DNA from: Candidatus Pelagibacter sp. IMCC9063
GTDB lineage: Bacteria; Pseudomonadota; Alphaproteobacteria; Pelagibacterales; Pelagibacteraceae
Direction of reading: 5' to 3'
Assembly (NCBI RefSeq): GCF_000195085.1
Contig: NC_015380.1
Coordinates: forward strand, 110,001 to 174,000
DNA length: 64,000 bases
Made by a program: the position numbers and the translations under genes. Shown here piece after piece: positions 39,941 through 48,764 of this stretch (within the stretch, counting starts at the first letter, position 1; every line of letters begins with the position of its first letter). The notes beneath the pieces were generated by a model. The model did no database searches and was not told the origin of the DNA. It worked only from the letters and a program-made list of their open reading frames with translations.

Positions 39941-41381
39941 TTACCATTTCATATTTATATTTTTTAACTTCGCATAACTTTTCATTTCGTCGAAACATTC
40001 CTCGACACCCAAACCGCTCAATTTCCATCCCCCATAGGGAGCTCCTGAATATCTACCAAACGTATTGACCCATACATAACCTGCCTGAATATCTTCAGCT
40101 GTCTTCATTGCATTGCTTAAAGAGTTAGTAGCTATCATTGCTGTTAACCCATAAAGAGTTGAATTTGCAATTTCAATTAATTCCTCATAACTCTCCCAAG
40201 TTAAAACAGATATCACTGGACCAAATATTTCCTCTTTTGCAATAGTCATGTCAGGCTTTACGTCTGTAAAAATAGTAGGATTAATAAAAAAACCATTTTT
40301 TAATTCTGGGTCTTGCGGATTATCTCCTCCAAGAACTAATTTCGCTCCTTCTTTTTTACCTGTCTCAATATATTCCATTACTTTATCAAACTGTCTTTTG
40401 GAAACGATAGGGCCTATTTCATTTGTTTCAATCCAAGGCAAACCAACCGGTATTTTTTTTGCTTTTTCTACCAAGTGTTTTACAAAATTCTCTTTTAAAC
40501 TTTTATGCACTAAAACTCTGGAAGTGGAACTACAAGATTGTCCTTGTCTACTTAAATTCATTCCCTTAATTGCCAAATCAGCTGCAAACTCAGGATCAGC
40601 ATCATCGAATACCATTAGTGGATTTTTTCCTCCCAGCTCAAGAGAAACATTTTTTAGATAGGGTGCTGCATCTATATTTACTGCAATACCTGTATTGACT
40701 GATGAAATAACTCCAATTCTTTTAATTAGAGGGTGTTTAACAAGAAAAGAACCTCCTTCAGGCCCTCCTGTAACAACATTGATCAAACCATCTGGAAAAA
40801 TATCTTTTAGTAACTCACACCACTTAAGTGGTGAAATTGGTGCTTGTTCAGAATTTTTTATCACTAGAGAATTTCCCATTAGCAAAGGTGCTGCAATTTT
40901 TTCAACACAAAATCGAAATGGGTGGTTAAATGGATTGATTTTAAGAACAACCCCATATGGCTGATATCTTGTAAAGTTTAAGTGTTTCGGTTCCATGGAA
41001 AATGTTTCACCCTTGACTTCACGAACCAATCCACAAAAATATTTAATATTTTCGATACTCATAGTCACATCTTTCCTCATGCCTGTTAATGCATTTCCTG
41101 CATCATACGAGTCTATGAGCGCGAACTCTTCGGCTCTTTCTTCAATTCTAGAACAAAGCTTTAAAAGAGCGTCTACCCTCTGGTTCAAAGATTTTTTTTC
41201 CCAAATTTTTTTGAGCTTTTGCTGCAGACTGTACAGCCAATTCTAGTTCTTGGTTGTCAGAGATAGGAACGTCACAAAGTTTTTCCCCATTAGAAGGATT
41301 GGTAACCTCGTAAGTATTTGGATTATTCATCCATTGACCATTTACGTAAGTTCCTTTTATTTGAAATAACTTATCGATCAT
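39941..41381 (-). CDS. phnY: Phosphonoacetaldehyde dehydrogenase, interrupted by a frameshift
   Basis: PhnY is an aldehyde dehydrogenase that oxidises phosphonoacetaldehyde to phosphonoacetate. The frame starting at 41381 gives the N-terminal 60-65 residues (FQIKGTYVNGQWMNNPN...). It then leaves the family sequence at a run of eight A (plus-strand T run 41192-41199). The remaining 415 residues continue in another frame from about 41190, with the ALDH ELGGKNPL and catalytic cysteine GQSCSST. Seven A in the run would give one chain of about 480 residues. The start overlaps phnA by 11 bases. Substrate is assigned from operon context. Confidence 0.82.
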
Positions 41382-42612
41382 AATTCAAAGCCAAATCAAA
41401 TATGTCATAATTATTTAATTTCTCTTTTTTCTTATAACTATCATCTAACTTATCTGAGATAAAAATTGGTATTGAGGTTTCGTCTAAACCCCCATGAGAT
41501 CTCAAAGGCTCTTTTAATTGGCTAAGGTCATGGTCTTTTTCCCCCTTACCAAGAGCAAAGCTGGCCTTGCAGGTTACGACCAAGTCACCAATGCGATCTG
41601 CTGGCTGATTTAATTTATTTACAGCTTCTTCTTTTGTCAAAGCAACGTCAATTCCCTCAATGGCTTGAATGTAATTTTTGATTTCATTTATTTTATCTTT
41701 ATTATCTAAGTAAATTGTAACGAAAGAACCTAGCGCCCCATGGTGAATAACGTACGGATCAGTAATGGTACATATAACATTGCATTTATCTTCAGGATAA
41801 TCTTTATTCAATAAATCCTGCAAATAAATTACGTTTGGGGTTCCGTCCGGCTTACTTTTTGCCTTCATCCCATGATCAGCTGTAAATGCAACCTTACACC
41901 CAAAGCTTAGAAGTTTTTCTATATAACCATCAATCATTTTATAAAATGCATTTGCTATGTCACTTCCTGGAGCACATTTGTGCTGAATATAATCTGTGGT
42001 AGATAAATACATAAGATCAATTTTTTCACCTTTTTCTAAAATTTTAACCGCAGCAGCAAAAATAAATTCTGATAAATCTGCACTATAAACTTCTGGAACA
42101 GGTTTCCCCACTAACTCTAAAACATTTTCTATTCTGCTATCTTGTAGATTGGCAAGATCAGCCTTCTCAGCAGAAAAACAAATTGATTTTTTTAAGTTTT
42201 TACCAAGCAGCTTTTTAAGCTTATCTTTTGCGGTAATGACAGCTAGATTCGCTCCTGCTTTTTCAAAGGCTTCAAAGATAGTTGGTGCCCGTAAAAAAGA
42301 GTCATCATTCATTAATGTTTCTTTTTTATCTTCAGGATTATAAAAAAAGTTAGCGCAAATTCCATGCACATCAGGCGTGGTACCAGTTACAATTGATAAA
42401 TTATTCACATTAGTGAAGCTTGGCATGGCACACTTTCCTATCTCATAGGTTCCTTGGCTGATAATAGACTTCATGCAAGGCATAAAGCCCATTTCTATTG
42501 CTTTTTCAATGTAGCCATCTTTACCAGGCTCACTGCCATCTAGACAGATCACTATAGTAGTTTTTTTTGGCCAATTATAAGATCGATTATTTATTGATAC
42601 TGGATTTTTCAT
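41371..42612 (-). CDS. phnA: Phosphonoacetate hydrolase
   Basis: PhnA is a zinc enzyme of the alkaline-phosphatase superfamily that cleaves the C-P bond of phosphonoacetate to acetate and phosphate. The 413-residue chain shows the expected ligand pattern. An early Asp in CLDGSEPG (Asp25) is followed by the nucleophilic Thr in MPSFTNVNN (near residue 67). TTDYIQHK, FTADHGMK and the late RSHGGLDE complete it. PhnA is specific to organisms using phosphonoacetate or oxidised aminoethylphosphonate. It leads a minus-strand operon divergent from a LysR regulator. Confidence 0.92.
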   Translation of the reverse strand: MKNPVSINNRSYNWPKKTTIVICLDGSEPGKDGYIEKAIEMGFMPCMKSIISQGTYEIGKCAMPSFTNVNNLSIVTGTTPDVHGICANFFYNPEDKKETLMNDDSFLRAPTIFEAFEKAGANLAVITAKDKLKKLLGKNLKKSICFSAEKADLANLQDSRIENVLELVGKPVPEVYSADLSEFIFAAAVKILEKGEKIDLMYLSTTDYIQHKCAPGSDIANAFYKMIDGYIEKLLSFGCKVAFTADHGMKAKSKPDGTPNVIYLQDLLNKDYPEDKCNVICTITDPYVIHHGALGSFVTIYLDNKDKINEIKNYIQAIEGIDVALTKEEAVNKLNQPADRIGDLVVTCKASFALGKGEKDHDLSQLKEPLRSHGGLDETSIPIFISDKLDDSYKKKEKLNNYDIFDLALNYDR

Positions 42613-42628
42613 GATTATTTAAAAAGAC

Positions 42629-42643
42629 TTATATCAAATATAA
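42629..42643. promoter_or_regulatory. Putative LysR-type operator between phnA and its regulator
   Basis: A perfect inverted repeat TTATAT-CAA-ATATAA lies in the 79-base gap between phnA and the divergent LysR gene. It has the T-N11-A shape of LysR binding boxes. The AT-richness of the genome makes chance occurrence possible, so only position and symmetry support it. Confidence 0.4.
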
Positions 42644-42691
42644 TATTTTTAGTCCTCACTCTTTTATATATAATGCTTATAGAAAATTCAT

Positions 42692-43567
42692 ATGAACTAT
42701 ACTCAAATTAGAAGTTTTAATGCTGTCACTAAACATCGTAGCTTTACAAAAGCAGCAAAAATATTAAGTGTTTCCCAATCAGCTATTTCAGAACAGGTAA
42801 AAAGTGTTGAAAGTAGATTTAAAATAAAATTATTTATAAGAAATGGTAGTGGAATTTTATTAACTGACTATGGGAAAAAACTTTATGATATTACAAAAGA
42901 TATAGATGACATTCACGAGCAGGCATTAAATCTTTTAAAATCATCTAACAGACTCACAAGTGGAACATTAAATATTGGAACTGTAGCACCCATACATTTA
43001 ATGCCTATCTTGAGTAAATTCTCAAAAAAATTTCCCAAGATTAATTGCAATATTGTTTTTGGTAATTCAGTTCAAATTAAAGAAAAGCTTTTAAGAAAAG
43101 AAATAGATATTGGAATTTTGGCTGATATAAATGATCAAAGTCAACTGTACTCAAAGCCTTTGGTACGTGATAAATTATTATTGTTTGCATCTATTAAAAA
43201 TACTATTTCAAAAACAAAAAGTATTTCTTTTAAAGACATTGTAAACGAAACATTTATTGTAAGGGAAAAAGGATCTCAAACAAGAGCTCTAGTTGAAAGA
43301 GAATTGCTGCATTTAGGGATTAAAAAAAAATTATACACTATTGGAAGTAGGGAGGGAATTTTTGAAGCAGTAAAAAATAATATGGGTGTGGGCTTTGTCT
43401 ATAGTACTGAGAAGATAAACTTACCAAAGGTAAATTTTGTAAAGCTTACTAATACAAACTTCTATGCTACTGAATATGTTTGCTGTCTTACTAAAAGATA
43501 TGACTTTAATGCCATAAAAGCTTTTTTTGATATTGTTCCAAGTTTTAAAGACTTATCTAAAAGTTAA
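42692..43567 (+). CDS. LysR family transcriptional regulator of the phosphonoacetate operon
   Basis: This LysR-type regulator (291 aa) has the winged helix at residues about 1-60 (FTKAAKILSVSQSAISEQVKSVE) and a C-terminal periplasmic-binding-like effector domain. It is transcribed away from phnA, the classical layout for a LysR activator controlling its neighbour. The likely inducer is the phosphonate substrate or an intermediate. This would make induction substrate-driven in addition to any phosphate-starvation control. It converges on the PiT gene with a 15-base overlap. Confidence 0.9.
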   Translation: MNYTQIRSFNAVTKHRSFTKAAKILSVSQSAISEQVKSVESRFKIKLFIRNGSGILLTDYGKKLYDITKDIDDIHEQALNLLKSSNRLTSGTLNIGTVAPIHLMPILSKFSKKFPKINCNIVFGNSVQIKEKLLRKEIDIGILADINDQSQLYSKPLVRDKLLLFASIKNTISKTKSISFKDIVNETFIVREKGSQTRALVERELLHLGIKKKLYTIGSREGIFEAVKNNMGVGFVYSTEKINLPKVNFVKLTNTNFYATEYVCCLTKRYDFNAIKAFFDIVPSFKDLSKS

Positions 43568-44542
43568 AGATAAGTAATAACTAAAAATAAAAACAATAAC
43601 TGGTAAATAGATCCAGCTACTTATTATGAATAAAGAATTCTTAATATTAGTTTCTCTAAATCCTTTAAATGCAGCTATACCTAAAATGCTAGCCAAAGTT
43701 ACGTGTGAGGCAGAGATAGGCATTGCAAACAGATTAATTCCAAACTTTAAATTTACATAGTCAATAATTAGCTTCGAAGAGAAAAAAAGTAATATGACTA
43801 TTTGCGTAGCCAAAATTGCCAATGCCGATACTGGATTAATTTTGGAAACTTTAGTTCCAATATTATGAATAATTTTTTTAGAGAAGAAAAGAGCTCCCAA
43901 TCCAATACACCCAGAGCCTAAAAAAAATAATAAATTTTCATTAATATGAATTGAAGAATTTATGAAAGGAGAAAAGATACCTACAATTGATGCGGTTAAA
44001 TTAGAACCTAGTGCAAATGCAGCTAAACAACCAAATAAGATTAGTAAAGCTCTTATGACAAAATCTTTATAAAACATATTTAATTTTAAAATATTTAAAC
44101 AAGAGTTTATTAGGAGGTGTAAAATAATGACTAAAAAAAATGAGATAAATGGAGTTAAAATCCAAACAAAAACCAATTGTTCAAAAATATTATAATTAAC
44201 ATTTACTTCGGTTGCGATAGCAAAACCGATAATCGAAAAAATTAAAGATTGTGAAATAGAACTTGAAATTTTTAATTTTATAGAAAATAAAGTTGCAACT
44301 ATGACAGGGACTAAAATAATAAAAGTTTTATCTATTGAAAAATAAGAAGGAATAATATTTTGATAAATGGCGGATGGATATTGAGCATTAACAATAGCAC
44401 CAAGGATTATAAAAATTATAAAAAATAATATTGCTCGAGAAAACTTAAGCATTTTAGAACCAATAGCTGATCCAAAAACATTTACTGCATCATTCGCACC
44501 AACAATGATTCCTAGTACCAAAGCTAGAATTAAATATGTCAT
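43553..44542 (-). CDS. pit: PiT family inorganic phosphate permease
   Basis: This low-affinity phosphate permease (329 aa) has about ten hydrophobic segments. The two PiT signatures appear as LGIIVGANDAVNVFGSAIG and MPISASHVTLASILGI; both are slightly divergent from the usual GANDxANAFGT and PxSTTH forms. It is the last gene of the phnDCEE run and follows the DUF47 protein by four bases, the usual DUF47-pit pair. It could import phosphate or handle phosphate released by periplasmic or cytosolic hydrolysis. Confidence 0.88.
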   Translation of the reverse strand: MTYLILALVLGIIVGANDAVNVFGSAIGSKMLKFSRAILFFIIFIILGAIVNAQYPSAIYQNIIPSYFSIDKTFIILVPVIVATLFSIKLKISSSISQSLIFSIIGFAIATEVNVNYNIFEQLVFVWILTPFISFFLVIILHLLINSCLNILKLNMFYKDFVIRALLILFGCLAAFALGSNLTASIVGIFSPFINSSIHINENLLFFLGSGCIGLGALFFSKKIIHNIGTKVSKINPVSALAILATQIVILLFFSSKLIIDYVNLKFGINLFAMPISASHVTLASILGIAAFKGFRETNIKNSLFIISSWIYLPVIVFIFSYYLSLTFR

Positions 44543-44546
44543 GTAA

Positions 44547-45188
44547 TTAGTTTTTAACTGAGGATATTATTAAACGATCAGCAACATCTTCGGCAAGGTT
44601 GGCAACCTCATCTACAATTTCAACGAAGTATCTTAAGTGCATTTTTTGAGAAAGATCTAAATTATTGTTATTAAAAATTGCATTTTTAAGTTTAGTGCTA
44701 ATTTTATCGCCTGTACTTTCATGCTTTGAAACTAACAAGCAATCCTCAATAGTTTTTTTAGGATCAATAAAAAACTGTTTTGATCCACTGATCAAAAGCT
44801 TTACGCAGGTACTATTGTTTTGAACAAGATTATTAAAATCATCATGTAATTCTTTGTGAATATCTGGCTTTTCAGTATTTATTCTATGGGCATTTCCTTG
44901 TAATTGACCAGGAATTTTATCAAGGTTTTCCAACATCCCTAAAACGTCCCCTCTCTGTTCTGGAATAAGAGTTTCTTGATATATTTTTCTTTCGGTAGTC
45001 CTGCGAAGTTTATCACATGCACTTTCTAAATCAGATATTTTCACAGTCAGATCTTCTACTTTTTTGTAATTTTTTAAAAAAAATTCTTTCATTAGATTCT
45101 CAAAAAGACTGTTTACTTCTAAAATATTATTTAAAAACAAATTTATAGAATTGATTAGTTCTTTCTGATCATTTTTATAAAAAGACAT
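44547..45188 (-). CDS. DUF47 / PhoU-like protein paired with PiT
   Basis: This PhoU-like helical protein (213 aa, TIGR00153/DUF47 type) usually sits before a PiT permease and is thought to regulate it. It has repeated acidic helices with conserved SDLESACDKLRR and KHESTGDKISTKL segments that resemble PhoU metal-cluster motifs. It follows the second phnE by three bases. It is distinct from the true PhoU of the pst operon in this window. Confidence 0.87.
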   Translation of the reverse strand: MSFYKNDQKELINSINLFLNNILEVNSLFENLMKEFFLKNYKKVEDLTVKISDLESACDKLRRTTERKIYQETLIPEQRGDVLGMLENLDKIPGQLQGNAHRINTEKPDIHKELHDDFNNLVQNNSTCVKLLISGSKQFFIDPKKTIEDCLLVSKHESTGDKISTKLKNAIFNNNNLDLSQKMHLRYFVEIVDEVANLAEDVADRLIISSVKN

Positions 45189-45191
45189 ATC

Positions 45192-45989
45192 TTATTGAGT
45201 TTCTTTTTGAATTTTGTTTCTCATAAAAGCTGACAAAGATTCAGACAAGACAACTAAAACTATAATGGAAACAATAATAGCCGAAACTCTTGCATACTCT
45301 AACTGCAACACATTTCTTTTTAAATACCAACCCATGCCACCTGCTCCAAAAAAACCAATGATTGTTGATGCTCTGAAGCATACATCCCAAGTATAAATTA
45401 ATATTCCTGTAAAGGCTGTTTTTACCTGCGGCCAGACCCCATAAGCAAAAACCTGAAGCTCATTTGCTCCATTGGAGCGAATAGTTTCAACTAGTTTCAT
45501 ATTTACATTTTCCAACTCTTCAGAAAAAAGCTTTCCAAAAAAACCTATGCAATACATAGTAAGAGCCATAACACCTGCCAACATTCCAAAGCCAACAACA
45601 GTTACAAAAAGGATGGTCCATATCGTTTCATGAATAGATCGCGAAAAAATAATTAAAAATTTTCCGATAGGATATGCAATTCTCTTACTAGGAGTTATGT
45701 TTCCAGCTGCAAAATAAGCTAAAACTGATGCTATAATAACACCAATCACCAGTCCTAGATAACCCATTTGAACGCTGTTCAAGATCGACTGCAAATAACC
45801 AGGGTCTAAAGCATATTCTAAATCAACTGGATAATAACGATTTGCTATGAGGCTTCCAAATCGACCAAGAGCAGAAAAAAATCTTTCAAAATCTATTCCT
45901 AAGTAAAGGAAACATAAATAAATAACAAAAAAGAATAGGGCTACACCTACAAATTTTTTTGAAGTATTGTTTTGATAAATATCTTTCAT
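45192..45989 (-). CDS. phnE: Phosphonate ABC transporter permease (second PhnE)
   Basis: This inner-membrane subunit (265 aa, about six helices) of the PhnCDE importer carries the permease EAA-type loop (ETIRSNGANELQVFAYGVWPQ) that contacts the ATPase. The GFFGAGGMGWYLKRN segment typical of the PhnE family follows. The two permease genes of this operon encode different proteins and presumably form a heterodimer. It is three bases from its neighbours on both sides. Confidence 0.92.
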   Translation of the reverse strand: MKDIYQNNTSKKFVGVALFFFVIYLCFLYLGIDFERFFSALGRFGSLIANRYYPVDLEYALDPGYLQSILNSVQMGYLGLVIGVIIASVLAYFAAGNITPSKRIAYPIGKFLIIFSRSIHETIWTILFVTVVGFGMLAGVMALTMYCIGFFGKLFSEELENVNMKLVETIRSNGANELQVFAYGVWPQVKTAFTGILIYTWDVCFRASTIIGFFGAGGMGWYLKRNVLQLEYARVSAIIVSIIVLVVLSESLSAFMRNKIQKETQ

Positions 45990-45992
45990 AAT

Positions 45993-46805
45993 TTAATTTA
46001 TTTTCTTTCTTAAAAAGTGTGACAGAATTTCTCCAATAATAATTAGTAAAAAAATAAACATTATTACCGTTGTTACTCCTGGATAATTAGACATGTGCAT
46101 CTGTCTAAAAAAAGCTAGACCTAATCCACCAGCACCAACCAAGCCCATAATCGCTGACCTACGAATATTAATATCCCACTCAAAAATAATAGTTCCAATT
46201 ACCGTTGGTAGTATTTGCGGTATAATTCCATAATACATAATATCAAAACCTGATCCTCCTGCTGCTCTAATTGCTTCTATCGGTTTTTTATCAGCTCCTT
46301 CTATAGACTCAGATATGATTTTTGAAATAAATCCCACCGATCGAAAAGCCAAAGCTAAAATTCCAGGTAATGCTCCGAGTCCAACCGCTCCTACAAATAT
46401 TAATGCCCAAATTATTTCATGCACAGACCTACTTATGGTCATTAAAAATCTGGCAAAACCAAAACTTGCCATACCCAAAGGAGTTACATTTCTTGCGCCT
46501 AGCCATGCGACAGGTAAGGAAAGAAATAAACCAAGCATTGTACCCAAACAAGCCATTAAAAAAGTTTCAAAAGTTGGTACAATTAAGTGCTTCATAATTG
46601 TAAAATCAAGACCAACAAAATAAGATAACTGCTCAAGTATTCCTCCGCCTGAGCCAATTCGATGCCAATCAGTATCTAAAACAATAATAAAATAAACACT
46701 AAAAAAAATAATGACTACGAGAGAGATGTAAAAAATTATTTTTTTTATTATCTTTTTAGAATTTTGTTGTGAATAGGTATCTACATCAAGTGTAAATGAT
46801 TCCAT
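45993..46805 (-). CDS. phnE: Phosphonate ABC transporter permease (first PhnE)
   Basis: This permease of 270 residues has a single N-terminal helix and a later membrane core. The coupling loop is EAIRAAGGSGFDIMYYGIIPQ, followed by MGLVGAGGLGLAFFRQM. It begins at the last base of phnC. With the second PhnE it forms the membrane channel for the PhnD-bound ligand (phosphonate or related oxyanion). Confidence 0.92.
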   Translation of the reverse strand: MESFTLDVDTYSQQNSKKIIKKIIFYISLVVIIFFSVYFIIVLDTDWHRIGSGGGILEQLSYFVGLDFTIMKHLIVPTFETFLMACLGTMLGLFLSLPVAWLGARNVTPLGMASFGFARFLMTISRSVHEIIWALIFVGAVGLGALPGILALAFRSVGFISKIISESIEGADKKPIEAIRAAGGSGFDIMYYGIIPQILPTVIGTIIFEWDINIRRSAIMGLVGAGGLGLAFFRQMHMSNYPGVTTVIMFIFLLIIIGEILSHFLRKKIN

Positions 46806-47560
46806 TATAAGACCTCATATTTATAAAGATCTTGAAGAACTTCGTGGGTTAGCTTGTCTGTAGTGTCGTCAAATTTTTTCTTTCCATCTTGAAGACCAAG
46901 AATTCTGTTGGCAAATTGTTTTGCCAAATCAATATTATGAATATTGCACAATACGGGAATTTTTAATTCTTCTGCTATCCCTTTAATTAATTCCATCATT
47001 TCAATGGCTATTTTTGGATCTAGGCTAGACGTAGGCTCATCTACCAACATAATCTCTGGCTCTTGCATTAAGGCCCTAGCAATACCAACTCTTTGTCTTT
47101 GACCACCACTTAATTGATCAACCCTTTTATTTGCAAAATCTTCTAAACCCACCTTTTCTATTAAGGCAATGGCTCTACTGATGTCTTTCTTATCAAACAT
47201 TCTAAAAAGACTGGTAAAAGTATTCATGTAGCCAAGTCTACCTGTTAAAATATTGTCTATAACTGACATTCTATCGATTAGATTAAATTCTTGGAAAATC
47301 ATTCCAATTTTTCGTCTTACTGATCTTAATTTTTTTCCACTTAGCTTGGTTATGTTTTCTCCCTTGAACAAAACATTACCGCTATTAGCATCTGCTAATT
47401 TGTTAATACATCTAATTAATGACGACTTCCCAGCTCCACTGGGTCCAATGATTGCGTAAAAGTCACTTTTGGAAACTGAAAATGATATATCAAATAAAAC
47501 TTGGGGACCTCCCTTTTGATATGTTAGGTTTAAATTTTCTACTTTTAATATTTCGTTCAT
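46805..47560 (-). CDS. phnC: Phosphonate ABC transporter ATP-binding protein
   Basis: This ATPase subunit (251 aa) shows Walker A GPSGAGKSSL, Q-loop FQEFNLIDR, signature LSGGQRQRVGIARAL and Walker B MLVDEPTSSLDP. The FQEFNLI and DANSGNVLF features match PhnC. An AGGA ribosome-binding site precedes the start. A strong hairpin separates it from phnD upstream. Confidence 0.94.
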   Translation of the reverse strand: MNEILKVENLNLTYQKGGPQVLFDISFSVSKSDFYAIIGPSGAGKSSLIRCINKLADANSGNVLFKGENITKLSGKKLRSVRRKIGMIFQEFNLIDRMSVIDNILTGRLGYMNTFTSLFRMFDKKDISRAIALIEKVGLEDFANKRVDQLSGGQRQRVGIARALMQEPEIMLVDEPTSSLDPKIAIEMMELIKGIAEELKIPVLCNIHNIDLAKQFANRILGLQDGKKKFDDTTDKLTHEVLQDLYKYEVL

Positions 47561-47574
47561 AAAATCCTATCTAG

Positions 47575-47606
47575 AGTATGCGTGGATTGTTAAACCCACG
47601 CATACT
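47575..47606 (-). other. Intercistronic hairpin between phnD and phnC
   Basis: The perfect inverted repeat AGTATGCGTGG / CCACGCATACT (11 pairs, 10-base loop) lies just after phnD and 15 bases before the phnC start. It has no T-tract directly after it on the transcribed strand, so it is more likely an mRNA-stabilising or attenuating element than a full terminator. It would raise the amount of binding protein relative to membrane subunits. Confidence 0.7.
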
Positions 47607-47636
47607 ACTTATTCAACTAATTAACAGGAGAGTTAA

Positions 47637-48548
47637 TTATTTTTTAGCTTTTTTCTTTTTCTTAAACTCAGCTTTAGCTTTAGCTAAAGTTCTGATTACA
47701 TCATAATCTTTGTCTGTCATTGCAACAAACTTAGATGATTTAAGATTAGCTAGAAACTTTGCAGCACCTGCATCATTTCCAAGCTCTAGAAAAGTTCTTC
47801 TAATATTGTCCTGAATATCCTTACAAAGCTTACCGCTGAATACGAAAGGATCTTGAGGAACTGAAGGTGATCTCCATAAAATATTAAAATCACTCAATTT
47901 TACTTTTCCTTTTGCAACTACGTTGTCAAATCGGTGACTTGCTACGAAGCCAGCATCGATTTTTCCACTATAGACTGCTAGAGTTGTAAGGTCATGACCA
48001 CCTGTGTAAACAATTCGTTTCCAGAATTTGTCTGCATCAGTGTTCATAGAAGGTGCCCAAACTACTCTTGGAATTAAATCTCCAGAAGTACTTCCTGGAT
48101 CAGCATGACCCACCGTAGTACCTTTTAAAGATTTTTCAGTTGTAAATTTTGACCCCTTTTTAGAAATCAAAACACTTTGGTAACCTGGTCCTTCTTTTTG
48201 CATATATCCTTTTTTCTTAGCATATGTAGCAAATACCGTTATTGAAGGTTCTTTCTTTTTAGCAGTTATGTAACCATAAGGTCCCAATACAGCTATATCA
48301 ACAAAACCACCTATTAAAGCTTCTGCAACTGAAGCGTAAGAAGTTGGCATATAAAATTCAATTTTCTTACCAGTGTTTTGTTTTAATTTTAAAAGAATCG
48401 GTTTGTATAAGTCTAATTCAAAAGACGATTCTTCTGTTGGAATAATTGAAAATCTAAGTTGCTTAGGATTGCTACACTTAGCGGCATATGCGCTAGTACC
48501 AATCAAACAAATTGAAATTAAAACTCCAATTTTTTTAATTATATTCAT
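47637..48548 (-). CDS. phnD: Phosphonate (or phosphite-type) ABC transporter substrate-binding protein
   Basis: This periplasmic binding protein has a signal peptide ending near SAYA and the PhnD/PtxB-family ligand-binding segments ADPGSTSGDLIPR, VLGPYGYI and WRSPSVPQDP. The start at 48548 (MNIIKKIGVLI) is chosen because a GGGGA site precedes it and the signal peptide begins there. An ATG 11 codons upstream lacks these. The ligand may be 2-AEP, another phosphonate, phosphite or phosphate. No C-P lyase genes are present here to process methylphosphonate. Confidence 0.92.
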   Translation of the reverse strand: MNIIKKIGVLISICLIGTSAYAAKCSNPKQLRFSIIPTEESSFELDLYKPILLKLKQNTGKKIEFYMPTSYASVAEALIGGFVDIAVLGPYGYITAKKKEPSITVFATYAKKKGYMQKEGPGYQSVLISKKGSKFTTEKSLKGTTVGHADPGSTSGDLIPRVVWAPSMNTDADKFWKRIVYTGGHDLTTLAVYSGKIDAGFVASHRFDNVVAKGKVKLSDFNILWRSPSVPQDPFVFSGKLCKDIQDNIRRTFLELGNDAGAAKFLANLKSSKFVAMTDKDYDVIRTLAKAKAEFKKKKKAKK

Positions 48549-48764
48549 TATGTTTTCCCCTTTTTTGTTAATGCTTAACATTACATAACAAGTCTCAAGT
48601 TTCGACCAATATTAAAAAAAGATACCCCCTATCGAAAAAAAAGAAATTTTATATTTGTCATAAAAAGCAAGAAATAGCTCAAAAAATGAAAAAAATTTAC
48701 TAATTGTAGGTTGTGTGTGTATCTTGAATTGTATAATTTTTTTCGTCTGACTCTAAACTCTAAA

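Noticed and set aside
43553-48548. C-P lyase operon expected next to phnDCE
   Set aside because: No phnG-M-like frames occur on either strand in the window; following genes are DUF47 and PiT.
48655-48672. TTGTCATAAAAA, a possible Pho box before phnD
   Set aside because: It matches only the first half-site, is on the plus strand pointing away from phnD, and lacks the second unit at the 11-base period.
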